Below, piece by piece: positions 53,095-61,497 of a stretch of 64,000 nucleotides of DNA. The notes under the pieces are model-generated. The model did no database searches. It was not told the origin of the DNA and saw nothing but the letters and a program-made list of their open reading frames with translations. This DNA comes from Hyphomicrobiales bacterium. GTDB taxonomy: Bacteria > Pseudomonadota > Alphaproteobacteria > Rhizobiales > Xanthobacteraceae. The DNA is taken from contig PNAI01000048.1 of the NCBI GenBank assembly GCA_003169835.1, positions 542 to 64,541 of the forward strand, written 5' to 3'. Within the stretch, counting starts at the first letter, position 1, and every line of letters begins with the position of its first letter. Made by a program: the position numbers and the translations under genes.

Positions 53095-53808
53095 TCAAAC
53101 AAGTCCTTGCAGCCGCCTTCTGCGGCGTCCCGCCTCGTAACGGAAACCCATCCAGGCCCCCACGACGGCACCCGCAAGCAGTAGTCCCCACGTTGCCGGA
53201 TCGCCAATGGACGCTGAAATCGGCCGCGACCAAAGCCACAAGTGCACCAAGGCGCCCGCAGCCAACAAGACCAGTGCGACAGCTATTCCCGCGAATGAAA
53301 AGCCGATCTTGCCGGCCAGACTGCCGTGGTCGTCCCAGAGACGTTGCTTTGCCGTCTTCCCGAAAACAGCTCTAATCAGGTTTTCGGTGTCGTCATCGAA
53401 GCTTTCATGACGGAGAAGCAGGGCGTTTTTTGTGCTGATGGCGCGCACATCATCGGGCAAGAGCTCGGGTCGCGGCATGACAGCGCCGTCCACCAAGACC
53501 GGCAGCACGATGCCGGTTTGTTGCAAAGCAACCCGGACCTCGGCGCGAACGTGGTCCTCGGTCTCCAAAATTCGAATGACGCCGTCCGCGGTCGGCTCCA
53601 GCCATTTCTTGCCGATGAATACAAGAACCGCATCGCTCTTGTGGATGGCGGTGGTCACCTTGGTTACGAAATCTTCGCCGCCGCCAACCGTACTCACGTC
53701 GAAAAATACATTGTGCTTCGATATAAGTTGGCACAGCCGATCGTAAACGCGCCCGGCAGCGGGTGCTGTGTCCGAACGCCGATAACTGATGAAAATCGTT
53801 TTTGGCAC
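53095..53808 (-). CDS. TIR-domain membrane protein
   Basis: 237 residues. Residues 3 to ~125 are a TIR domain: strand A KTIFISYRRSD, the VFFDVSTVGGGEDF loop, DAVLVFIGKKWLE, and VRAEVRVAL, whose E90 aligns with the catalytic Glu of NAD-cleaving TIR enzymes. Two hydrophobic helices follow (IGFSFAGIAVALVLLAAGAL and TWGLLLAGAVVGAWMGF), then a short Arg-rich tail. The start is a GTG. It lies 20 nt after a secreted TPR protein gene, so the two are probably cotranscribed. Roles in immunity or signalling are possible. No known TIR defence effector is adjacent. Confidence 0.85.
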   Translation of the reverse strand: MPKTIFISYRRSDTAPAAGRVYDRLCQLISKHNVFFDVSTVGGGEDFVTKVTTAIHKSDAVLVFIGKKWLEPTADGVIRILETEDHVRAEVRVALQQTGIVLPVLVDGAVMPRPELLPDDVRAISTKNALLLRHESFDDDTENLIRAVFGKTAKQRLWDDHGSLAGKIGFSFAGIAVALVLLAAGALVHLWLWSRPISASIGDPATWGLLLAGAVVGAWMGFRYEAGRRRRRLQGLV

Positions 53809-53828
53809 GGCTGCTTACCGAGGAGGTG

Positions 53829-54992
53829 TCAGTTGGCGCGGCCCAAATATGCCAACACACCCGCCTTTTCGAGATGTTCTCTGCCAGTCAGGCGGCTGTC
53901 GATCCGGCGTACCGCCGTTCCGTCGCTGGCAAACTCATAAATCAAGACCGAACATTCTCCCTGGCTGAAGGGCCGATTGGCCACCTCGGCTGGCAGCATG
54001 TTCGCGCCGGTGCGAAGCCAGCTGCGCGCTTGCTCTCCGCTCACGCTGTCGGGCGATTGCACGAACGGCTTGTCTTGAAGAATGAATACGATGACCCGGT
54101 AAAGACCGCGATCGACAAAGAACAGGCCGCGAACCGCGCTCATGAGGTCCTTGGAATCTTGCAGGGTCGGCCAGCGTTTGCCGGCCGCGAGCGCAGTCCC
54201 ATCGTCGTTGATGCCCTCGAGCCGCGTGACCAGAGCCACGCCGTCGGATTGCGTGCGAAAGTAGCTACGCTCGACATATCCGGTGCGCTCGAGCGCTGCG
54301 ACGATCGTGTCGGCCACCTGCCCAACCGTCGCGCGGTCCGGCAACAGATTGCGCGGCAAGACGTAGCTCGCTGATGCGGTCGGCGGCGGCCAGGGAAAAT
54401 CCGGCAAGGCGGGCGAGGTGGAGGCCGATAGCGTGGATGACGGCGGGGCCGGTGCTGCGGATGCGGGCGGGGTCGGTCGTGCCGAGCGCGTGGTGAAACT
54501 CGGCGAGGCTGGGGGCGCGGCGGAAACTTGCGGTGGCGGCGCAGTCGCAGCCGGCGCGGGCGGTGGTGGCATCGAAGCGACCTGGGCGCCGGAGTCTCTT
54601 TTTGCTTGTGCTAGCTTTAACTGATCGAGTTGCTGTTGTGCTTGCTTAACACTGGGATGATTGGAGCCATATGTTTTTTGCAGGATGCCGAGCGATCTCT
54701 GATAGAGCGGCTCGGCGTCGGCATAGCGGCCCGTAACAATGTATAGGTCTGCCAGCTTGGCCAGCGATAGGGCGACTTCAGGATGGTTGGGTCCGAGCGC
54801 TTTTTCCCGGATTTCCAGGACTTGTTTCGCCAAGACGATCGCTTCCGCGTATTTTTCCGCGGTGTAGAGCTCGACAATTCTCTTGTTCAACGCGTCAACG
54901 TCATTCGATTGCGCCCGCGCCGGTTCGGCACACAATTGGCTCAGTGCCGTCACTGCTGCCGCTAAAATCAAAATGCGTACAAAGGCTTTCAT
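53829..54992 (-). CDS. Secreted tetratricopeptide-repeat protein, partner of the TIR gene
   Basis: 387 residues. A Sec signal peptide (about 1-28, ending ARAQS) precedes two or three kinesin-light-chain-like TPRs (EKALGPNHPEVALSLAKLADLY, YGSNHPSVKQAQQQL; about 30-125). A ~80-residue Pro/Ala/Ser-rich linker (about 135-215) leads to a C-terminal globular domain (about 220-385) that I do not recognise (LPRNLLPDRATVGQVADTIV... VFILQDKPFVQ). The ATG at 54992 starts the signal peptide. It is first in the unit with the TIR gene and may act as its periplasmic sensor (inference). Confidence 0.78.
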   Translation of the reverse strand: MKAFVRILILAAAVTALSQLCAEPARAQSNDVDALNKRIVELYTAEKYAEAIVLAKQVLEIREKALGPNHPEVALSLAKLADLYIVTGRYADAEPLYQRSLGILQKTYGSNHPSVKQAQQQLDQLKLAQAKRDSGAQVASMPPPPAPAATAPPPQVSAAPPASPSFTTRSARPTPPASAAPAPPSSTLSASTSPALPDFPWPPPTASASYVLPRNLLPDRATVGQVADTIVAALERTGYVERSYFRTQSDGVALVTRLEGINDDGTALAAGKRWPTLQDSKDLMSAVRGLFFVDRGLYRVIVFILQDKPFVQSPDSVSGEQARSWLRTGANMLPAEVANRPFSQGECSVLIYEFASDGTAVRRIDSRLTGREHLEKAGVLAYLGRAN

Positions 54993-55106
54993 AGAATGCA
55001 ATCGTTGCGGCAAGGACTCAGCGCTTGCCTAATAGGCACGGTATCCAGCCGCCGGAAAGTCTAGCCCACGGCGGCGCTCGATCAAAGGCCTTGGCTTATG
55101 ACAGCG

Positions 55107-55970
55107 TCATCGCCCCTTCATGGTGCGGCGCTCGATCTGCAAAAGGCCCGATAAATCGCAGGTTTCCTGTGCCGCCTTCATCTGCTTCTCGGCGCTGCCG
55201 GGCCCGAGAAACGGATCGATTTTATCCTGGGCGAGGCATTCGTAGGAATGGCGCACGGCCTTGTACATGGCGGCGAAGGCGGTACCCGAGGACGCCGCGA
55301 GGCGATAACCGAGCTTGGCCAGTTCGGCGGCCGAATAGGGGAAGGCGGCGAAGCCATCAACAGGTGCAAATGTCATCAGCGGCGGCGGCAGGCGTTCGGC
55401 GACGGTGCGGATCTCGTCGGCGTTGCGCGTGTGCACGAACAGCATGTCGGCGCCGGCTTTCTTGAAGGCCTCGGCCCGGCGCAGCGCCTCGTCGAGGGTG
55501 GAGATGCGCCGCGCATTGGTGCGGGCGATGATGACGAGGTTCTTGTCGGTCCGCGCGGCCAGCGCTTCCTTGATCTTCTCGAGCATCAATTCGGTCGGCA
55601 CGAGATGATCGACGCCGGCATGGTGCTCGACGCGGCGCGGAAGCAACTGGTCCTCAAGCTCGATGGCGCCGATGCCGGCGGCTTGCGAGAGCGCGATCGT
55701 GCGGTGCAGGTGGACGGGATCGCCGAAGCCGCCGCCGACATCGAGGACGATCGGCAGTGGACATACCGCGCGCATGTCGAGTGCGACCTCGATCATTTCC
55801 GGCAATGCAAGATTTGCTTCGGTCACGCACTTGAGCCAGCCGAGCGAGCCACCGCTCATGTAGAGCGCCTTGAAGCCTGCGTCGGCGGCAAGGCGCGCCA
55901 TGATCGGGTTGAGCGCCACCGGTGCGACGATCAATTCGTCGCCGGCGATCAGATCGCGAAATGTCGGCAA
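55107..55970 (-). CDS. Isocitrate lyase/PEP mutase superfamily enzyme
   Basis: 287 residues, a TIM-barrel enzyme with VLDVGGGFGDPVHLHRTI, the metal-binding IELEDQ motif and LVIIARTNA. The usual K-[KR]-C-G-H active-site loop of isocitrate lyase or PEP mutase is replaced by RRVEHHAG, so a C-C lyase or oxaloacetate-decarboxylase-like activity is likelier than phosphonate chemistry. The start is TTG: the one at 55970 has GGAG 6 nt upstream, while another at 55982 does not. It begins about 20 nt after the desaturase stop. Confidence 0.8.
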   Translation of the reverse strand: MPTFRDLIAGDELIVAPVALNPIMARLAADAGFKALYMSGGSLGWLKCVTEANLALPEMIEVALDMRAVCPLPIVLDVGGGFGDPVHLHRTIALSQAAGIGAIELEDQLLPRRVEHHAGVDHLVPTELMLEKIKEALAARTDKNLVIIARTNARRISTLDEALRRAEAFKKAGADMLFVHTRNADEIRTVAERLPPPLMTFAPVDGFAAFPYSAAELAKLGYRLAASSGTAFAAMYKAVRHSYECLAQDKIDPFLGPGSAEKQMKAAQETCDLSGLLQIERRTMKGR

Positions 55971-55988
55971 GGCAGGCTCCAATTGAAG

Positions 55989-57122
55989 TCAGCGCAGGGG
56001 TGCGAGGGCTTTTGCGGCGCCGGGCCGTGCGTTCTCGGCGGCGATCTGGCGCGCTTGGCGATGCTGACCTTGGCTGCGGAACATGCGTGCCAATAAATCG
56101 GTGATTCTGCGATGGATGGTCGCGCGATACGGACTGTCGGCCGGCAATTGTTCAAGCAGCCGGCGGTGCGCGCGTCCGAGGCTGTGGTAGGGAAGATTCG
56201 GCAGCAGATGATGCAGCCCGTGATAGCGCAACCCCACTGGCGCCCAAAGCACGGGCAGCATGGCGGGCGGCGGCACATTCACGGTGTCGAGCAGCTGCGA
56301 AACAACGTCGATCGGCTCGCCGTCGTTTTCATAATGATGGGCGGCAAGCGTGCGCACCATGTTGATGAAGCTCATGGCGGACCAGACCGCCAATCCCATC
56401 AGCACGATCTTGAGCGGGATCACGCCGAGGCAGACCAGGATCAAAATCGACCAAACGTAGATCGAGATGACGGTTTCGAGAATGAGCCACGAGGTGCGGA
56501 ACGGCGGCGGCTCTTTGCGCTCGAATTTCGGATTCATCACCATGGCCGACATGTGCGCCAGCGCGTGGCTGCGGAACGGAGGCACGAGCGCGGCTAAGGG
56601 CACCACAAACAAAAATCGAACAAGCAGCAGGAGCGGTTCGGCGAGCGAGATCGGCACCATCAGCGCGATATGCAGCGGACGGCCTCTGGCGAACTGGAGA
56701 TACTCGGGGTCCTCAGGCGTGCCGTAATGCGCCTTGGAGTGATGCAAATTGTGGATGCCGTCGTAGAGGAATGTCGGCAGCATCAGCGGGACGCCGATCA
56801 ACACATGCCAGGCGGTCCAAAAGCCACGAGGCGCGCGTTTGCGCAAATGGGTGAGTTCGTGGATGAACAAGATGCAGCGATAAAGCGCGAACACGGAAAC
56901 AATTGCGGCGGCGATTCCGATCCATGTCATGCCGAGAACGTACCAGAGTGCGAACGCGCTATAGCCGACGGTCGCGCTGATCAGCAGATCGGTCCAGTAG
57001 ATGGTGGCGTTGGGCTTGGCGAGGTCGGATGTCAGACGATACGCCAAGCGCACAAGCTCGGTATCTGTGGCGGGTGCAGCGGTTGGCGCCGGCGTTTCTT
57101 GCAGCGTTGCGATCTGCATCAT
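55989..57122 (-). CDS. Membrane fatty acid desaturase
   Basis: A 377-residue integral membrane di-iron enzyme with about four membrane spans. The three His boxes are H88-ELT-H92, H124-NLHH and YHGLHHLLPNLPYH (about 302-315), as in acyl-lipid desaturases. It would introduce a double bond into acyl chains or act on a related lipid or carotenoid. The stop is followed closely by the lyase-family gene, and the two are probably cotranscribed. The electron donor is not encoded nearby. Confidence 0.88.
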   Translation of the reverse strand: MMQIATLQETPAPTAAPATDTELVRLAYRLTSDLAKPNATIYWTDLLISATVGYSAFALWYVLGMTWIGIAAAIVSVFALYRCILFIHELTHLRKRAPRGFWTAWHVLIGVPLMLPTFLYDGIHNLHHSKAHYGTPEDPEYLQFARGRPLHIALMVPISLAEPLLLLVRFLFVVPLAALVPPFRSHALAHMSAMVMNPKFERKEPPPFRTSWLILETVISIYVWSILILVCLGVIPLKIVLMGLAVWSAMSFINMVRTLAAHHYENDGEPIDVVSQLLDTVNVPPPAMLPVLWAPVGLRYHGLHHLLPNLPYHSLGRAHRRLLEQLPADSPYRATIHRRITDLLARMFRSQGQHRQARQIAAENARPGAAKALAPLR

Positions 57123-57191
57123 GTCTTACTTACCCCGGCGCTCCTCACGCGAACCCATGCTATCACCTGATTATGCAGCAGGGAGACTGAA

Positions 57192-57890
57192 GTGGCAAAG
57201 CTTAAGGTCATGTGTGCGCGCTCGATGCATAAAGCGGTCGAGGCGTTAACCCGCGATTTCACGGTGCGGACGGGCCATGACGTGGCGCTCGACTTCGGCA
57301 CCGTGGGTGCGCTGCAAGCAAAAATTGCAGCGGGCGAGAGCGCGGATGTGATGATTCTCTCGGTGCCGGCGATCGACAAGCTGGACAAGGATCGCGCGCT
57401 CGCGCCCGGCTCGCGGGCCGATGTGGCGCGCACTTTCATCGCGGTATGCGTGCGCAGCGGCGCGCCGCTGCCCGACATCGCAACGCCGGAAGCGTTCGAG
57501 CGCACTTTGCGTAACGCGAGCACGATTGCGCTCAGCGATCCGGGCGTCGGCGGTTCGGCCGGGGTCTATCTCGTCGGTCTATTCGAGCGCATGGGGCTTA
57601 GCGCCGAGATTGCCAAGAAAGGCATGCTGCAATCGTCGGGTGTCGAAGTTGCGAAGCGCGTGGTCGAAGGCAAGGCTGAGCTCGGCCTGACGTTGAGCGG
57701 GAAGGTTGCTTCGGTGCAAGGCGCGGTGATCGCGGGACCGCTGCCGGCGCCGCTCGGACAGGACACGACCTATTGCGCGGCGGTGTCGGCCGCGAGCGCA
57801 GCGAAGGATGCGGCGCAAGCGTTTATCGCGGCACTGACTGCACCTGCCACCCGGGAAACCTGGAAAGCCGCCGGTTTCGAGCGGCCGTGA
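57192..57890 (+). CDS. ModA-like substrate-binding-domain protein without signal peptide
   Basis: 232 residues of the type 2 periplasmic-binding fold close to molybdate/solute-binding ModA relatives (LKVMCARSMHKAVEALTRDF, GTVGALQAKIAAGESADVMIL, and ALSDPGVGGSAGVYLVGLFERMGL). The chain begins MAKLKVM, directly at strand 1. There is no hydrophobic signal, and upstream DNA holds no in-frame leader. It would therefore stay in the cytoplasm unless the start is misjudged, unlike ordinary transport receptors. No ABC genes are adjacent. Ligand unknown. Confidence 0.78.
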   Translation: MAKLKVMCARSMHKAVEALTRDFTVRTGHDVALDFGTVGALQAKIAAGESADVMILSVPAIDKLDKDRALAPGSRADVARTFIAVCVRSGAPLPDIATPEAFERTLRNASTIALSDPGVGGSAGVYLVGLFERMGLSAEIAKKGMLQSSGVEVAKRVVEGKAELGLTLSGKVASVQGAVIAGPLPAPLGQDTTYCAAVSAASAAKDAAQAFIAALTAPATRETWKAAGFERP

Positions 57891-57891
57891 G

Positions 57892-58887
57892 TTACTCCGG
57901 CTTGATGCCGGCTTTTTCCACCACGTCGCGCCAGCGCGCGATTTCGGATTTCATCAATGCACCGGTGGAGGCGGCGTCCATGTAGGTCGGCGTCAGGCCC
58001 TGCCGTTCGAGTGCTTCGCGTGCGTCGGGCATCTTGCTGATGGCGGAAAGTTCCTGCTCCCACATGCGTACGATGGGTTGCGGGGTGTTCGCCGGTGCCT
58101 CAAATCCGAACCACAGATTGAAATCGAGACTCGGATGGCCGAGTTCGGTCAGCGTTGGAATCTCCGGCACGACGGGCGATCGCTTGGAGCCGGCCGATGC
58201 GATGATGCGCAATTTTCCGGCGCGCACGTGCGCCAAGATGGAATTAACCGCCGTGAAAGTCATGTGAACCTGTCCACCGATGAAATCGGTGACGGCTTGA
58301 GCTTGCCCGCGGTAGGGCACGTGCTGCACGTCGAGGCCGAGCTGCTGCTTGAACAGTTCCATGCCCAATTGCTGCAGTGTGCCGACGCCGGGCGACGAAT
58401 AGTTGTAGTAGCCGGGCTTGGCGTTGATGGCGGCAATCAATTCGACGAGCGAGTTGACGGGAAACACGTTCGGGTTGACCACAAGAACGACGGTGTTGGT
58501 CGCCAACACGCCGATGGGCGTGAAACTCGCAATCGGGTCGTAGCGCAGGTTCTTGATCAGCGAGGGATGCACGGTTTGCGGCGCGCCGCAGGTCACCAAG
58601 GTATAGCCGTCCGGTGGGGAGCCGGCTGCGAGTTCGGTGCCAAGCGAGCCTGCGGCGCCCGGCTTGTTGTCCACGACCACCGGCTGGCCCCAGCGCTCGG
58701 AGAGCTTCTGTCCGGCCACGCGCGCGATCGTGTCAAACGCCGTCGCCGGCGAAAACGGCACGATGATGGTGATGCGGTGCGAAGGGTATGCCTGTGCGTT
58801 GGCTCGTCGCATGCCGACGGTAGGCGTGGCCGCGATGCCGACGCATAGCCGTAAAATAGATCGCCGGTTCATGTTGTTCCAAATCAT
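57892..58887 (-). CDS. TctC/Bug-family solute-binding protein
   Basis: 331 residues. An N-terminal signal (NRRSILRLCVGIAATPTVG, with an Arg-Arg pair suggesting a Tat signal) leads to the Bug fold: ITIIVPFSPATAFDTIARV, DNKPGAAGSLG and PYRGQAQAVTDFIGG. The ATG at 58887 has GGAG 6 nt upstream, embedded in the end of the preceding gene. It follows that gene by 3 nt. It is one of three TctC proteins here, none with TctA/TctB. Ligand unknown. Confidence 0.86.
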   Translation of the reverse strand: MIWNNMNRRSILRLCVGIAATPTVGMRRANAQAYPSHRITIIVPFSPATAFDTIARVAGQKLSERWGQPVVVDNKPGAAGSLGTELAAGSPPDGYTLVTCGAPQTVHPSLIKNLRYDPIASFTPIGVLATNTVVLVVNPNVFPVNSLVELIAAINAKPGYYNYSSPGVGTLQQLGMELFKQQLGLDVQHVPYRGQAQAVTDFIGGQVHMTFTAVNSILAHVRAGKLRIIASAGSKRSPVVPEIPTLTELGHPSLDFNLWFGFEAPANTPQPIVRMWEQELSAISKMPDAREALERQGLTPTYMDAASTGALMKSEIARWRDVVEKAGIKPE

Positions 58888-58890
58888 ACG

Positions 58891-59868
58891 TTACTCCGCG
58901 GCCACGCCGCTCGCCTTGATCGGGACCGACCATTTCTCGATTTCGCCCGCGACGAACTTCGCGAGATAGGCGGGGGTTCTGCGCTCGGGCGTCGCCACGA
59001 TCAAACCAATATCGTCGAGGCGCTTGCTCAATGCCGGAGTGTCCAATGCGCGGCTCGTGGCCGCGTTGAGTTTGTTCACGATTGCTAGCGGCGAACTCTT
59101 CGGCATGAATATGGCGTTCCAGGCGGAGACGTCGAAGTCATTGAGTCCTTGCTCTTGCGCGGTTCCAATGTTGGGGAATGATGTCGAGCGCGTGCGCGCC
59201 AACGTTGCGAGCATTTTGGCGGTGCCGCCCTGAACCGCGGGAAGCGCGGTCGAGACATAATTGCAGACATAGTCGACGCGGCCGGCGATGAGATCCTGCA
59301 TCGCGGGGCCGCCGCCGCGATAGGGAACGTGTGTGATGTTCACCCCGATCGCCTGGTTGAGCAGCACGCAGCCGATATGCGCGGACGTGCCGGTGCCGCC
59401 GGAGCCGTATTGCATTTTGCTGTGGTTGGCCCTGGCGTAGGCGATGAATTCCTGGAGATTGTTGGCGGGTAAATCCTTGCGCACGATGAGCACGAGCGGC
59501 GCATCGGCGATCAAGATCACGGGCGAAAAATCGGTGACGACGTTGTAGAGCGGCTTTTTGTAGAGCGACTGATTGAGCGCGTGCGTGCCGATCGAGCCGA
59601 GCACGAACTGATGGCCGTCCTGCGCCAGCGATACGCGCAAGGAGCCGACCATCCCGCCGGCGCCGCTGACATTCTCGATGATGACTTGCTGGCCCAGGGC
59701 TTCGCTCAGATGAGGCTGCAGGATGCGGCCGAGCACATCGACCGGGCCGCCTGCGGCGAACGGCACGACCATCGTGAGGGGCCGCGTCGGCCAATCCTGC
59801 GCTGCGGCCGTGCCGCAAAAGAGCGCCAGGGCCGCCACGAGATTGCTCAAAATCCTGCAATGACGCAT
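58891..59868 (-). CDS. TctC/Bug-family solute-binding protein
   Basis: 325 residues. A Sec signal (RILSNLVAALALFCGTAAA, cleavage near AQDWP) precedes LTMVVPFAAGGPVDVLGRIL, ENVSGAGGMVGSL and PYRGGGPAMQDLIAGRV, the standard Bug blocks. The ATG at 59868 follows AGGGGC. It is cotranscribed with the next TctC gene and divergent from a third one at 59955. The 86-bp gap between the divergent starts holds their promoters. Confidence 0.88.
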   Translation of the reverse strand: MRHCRILSNLVAALALFCGTAAAQDWPTRPLTMVVPFAAGGPVDVLGRILQPHLSEALGQQVIIENVSGAGGMVGSLRVSLAQDGHQFVLGSIGTHALNQSLYKKPLYNVVTDFSPVILIADAPLVLIVRKDLPANNLQEFIAYARANHSKMQYGSGGTGTSAHIGCVLLNQAIGVNITHVPYRGGGPAMQDLIAGRVDYVCNYVSTALPAVQGGTAKMLATLARTRSTSFPNIGTAQEQGLNDFDVSAWNAIFMPKSSPLAIVNKLNAATSRALDTPALSKRLDDIGLIVATPERRTPAYLAKFVAGEIEKWSVPIKASGVAAE

Positions 59869-59954
59869 TTTTGCCCCTGGTGGTTCTTGACGGGTCAAGA
59901 TCAGGCTAGTCTCATAATAGCGCGATTGTTGGGCACCAGAAGACGGAGATGATG

Positions 59955-60920
59955 ATGAAAACGCTGCGGTTGGCTGTGCTAAGCGGGCTGATCATTGGTC
60001 TTTCGCACGCGGTGGTTAGTGCGCAACCTTATCCTTTGCGGCCGGTCACGGTCGTCACGCCGTTCGCCGCCGGAAGCGTTACCGACTCCGCCGCACGCTT
60101 GATCGGGCAACATTTGCAAGATGCGCTCGGCCAGAGCTTCGTGATTGAAAACAAGGCTGGCGCGGGCGGATTAACGGCGGCCAACACTGTCGCGCGCGCC
60201 AAACCCGACGGCTACACGCTGCTGCTCACCACCAACTCCACCCATTCCGTGGTGTACGGGATGTTCAAAAGCGTGCCGTACGATCCGATCGCAGATTTCA
60301 CGCCAATCGCACGGATCGGAAATTTTCCGTCATTCGTTGCGGTCAACGTCAACCAGCCCATCAACACGATGGCGGAGCTCGTGGCCTACGCCAAGGCCAA
60401 TCCCGGCAAGCTTTCGTATGGCGTCGGCAATTCGACGGCGCAGGTCACCGGCGAGACGCTCAAGAAACGCACGGGTACCGACATCGTGCGCGTGCCCTAT
60501 CGCAGCAATCCGATGGCGATGACCGATCTCGTCGCAGGCCATATCCCGATGATGATCCCGGATTTTTACACCGGTCTGCCACAGCTCAAGGCGGGGAAAA
60601 TTCGCGCGCTCGCGGTGCTGACGAAGAATCGCAATCCGGTATTGCCGGATGTTCCCACGCTCAACGAAACTGTGATGCCGGGCTTCGATATTCTGGCCTG
60701 GGCGGGAATGTTCGGGCCGGCGAACATGCCGCCGGAAGCGGTGAAGGTGATCGCAGACGAGCTGCAAAAGGCGCTGGCGAAACCGGAGATCAAAGATCGG
60801 ATCACGGCGGCCGGGACGGAAGTTCAATTCAGCGGGCCTGCAGAATTTTCCGCGTTCGTCAAAAGCGAACTGCCGCGCTGGACCGCGATGATCAAGGAAG
60901 CCGGCATCGAGCCGGAATAA
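59955..60920 (+). CDS. TctC/Bug-family solute-binding protein
   Basis: 321 residues. A Sec signal (KTLRLAVLSGLIIGLSHAVVSA) precedes VTVVTPFAAGSVTDSAARLI, ENKAGAGGLTAANTVA and PYRSNPMAMTDLVAGHI. Three consecutive ATGs occur at 59949, 59952 and 59955. GGAG at 59945-59948 is best spaced for the last. Its stop is only 4 nt from the end of the convergent GlcG-like gene. Ligand unknown. Confidence 0.88.
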   Translation: MKTLRLAVLSGLIIGLSHAVVSAQPYPLRPVTVVTPFAAGSVTDSAARLIGQHLQDALGQSFVIENKAGAGGLTAANTVARAKPDGYTLLLTTNSTHSVVYGMFKSVPYDPIADFTPIARIGNFPSFVAVNVNQPINTMAELVAYAKANPGKLSYGVGNSTAQVTGETLKKRTGTDIVRVPYRSNPMAMTDLVAGHIPMMIPDFYTGLPQLKAGKIRALAVLTKNRNPVLPDVPTLNETVMPGFDILAWAGMFGPANMPPEAVKVIADELQKALAKPEIKDRITAAGTEVQFSGPAEFSAFVKSELPRWTAMIKEAGIEPE

Positions 60921-60924
60921 GCTG

Positions 60925-61401
60925 TTATTTGTCCTGCAGGCGGATGCCGCCGCGGCGGCCGAGGTCCTTGCAATCCTCGTCAGTCTTGAGCCCCGCGGCG
61001 CGAATGCCATGGGCGGCGAGTTCCTCGTCGCGATCTTCCGTGTCGCCGGTGACGCCGACCGCGCCGATCACCTCGCCGTCCTTGTCGCGGATTTGCATGC
61101 CGCCGCCCTCGGGAAAGAGTTGCTCGCCACTCGCGGCGATCAGATATTGCATGAAGATCGGCTTTTCCTCAGCGCGGACCTTCACGAGCTTAGAAGAGCG
61201 GCCGAGTGCGAGCGCGGCGTAGCACTTGCCCAGCGCCATTTCGAAGCGAATCATCGAGGAGCCGTCTTCTTTTTGGAACGCCTTCACCTTGCAGCCGGCC
61301 TCGACCACGATGACCGAGAGCGGTCGGCAATTGAGCTTGGCGCCGCGCTTTAAGATGGCGGAGATGATGCGGTTGGCTTGGTCAAGCGTAATGGCGGTCA
61401 T
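60925..61401 (-). CDS. GlcG/HbpS-family (DUF336) protein
   Basis: 158 residues, a single GlcG/HbpS domain: LDQANRIISAILKRGAKL, LSVIVVEAGCKVKAFQKEDG, FPEGGGMQIRDKDGEVIGAVGVTG and DEELAAHGIRAAG. Relatives include heme-degrading or heme-binding HbpS and GlcG, which lies in glycolate operons. No signal peptide is present. The biochemical role is unsettled in the family. It converges on a TctC gene. Confidence 0.85.
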   Translation of the reverse strand: MTAITLDQANRIISAILKRGAKLNCRPLSVIVVEAGCKVKAFQKEDGSSMIRFEMALGKCYAALALGRSSKLVKVRAEEKPIFMQYLIAASGEQLFPEGGGMQIRDKDGEVIGAVGVTGDTEDRDEELAAHGIRAAGLKTDEDCKDLGRRGGIRLQDK

Positions 61402-61497
61402 AAGGATCTCCGGATTTCGATGGTAGACACTATATCAGGGCTGGAATGGTATCTGGACTGGAATGGAAACCCGCACGGACGTAGATAATAGCATTGC

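Noticed and set aside
53095-54992. Thoeris-type defence system
   Set aside because: A TIR gene is present, but no ThsA-like SIR2/SLOG or Macro-domain effector is adjacent, and the TPR partner is secreted.
55107-55970. Isocitrate lyase or phosphonopyruvate mutase proper
   Set aside because: The K-x-C-G-H-type catalytic loop is absent (RRVEHHAG instead), and the chain is too short for isocitrate lyase.
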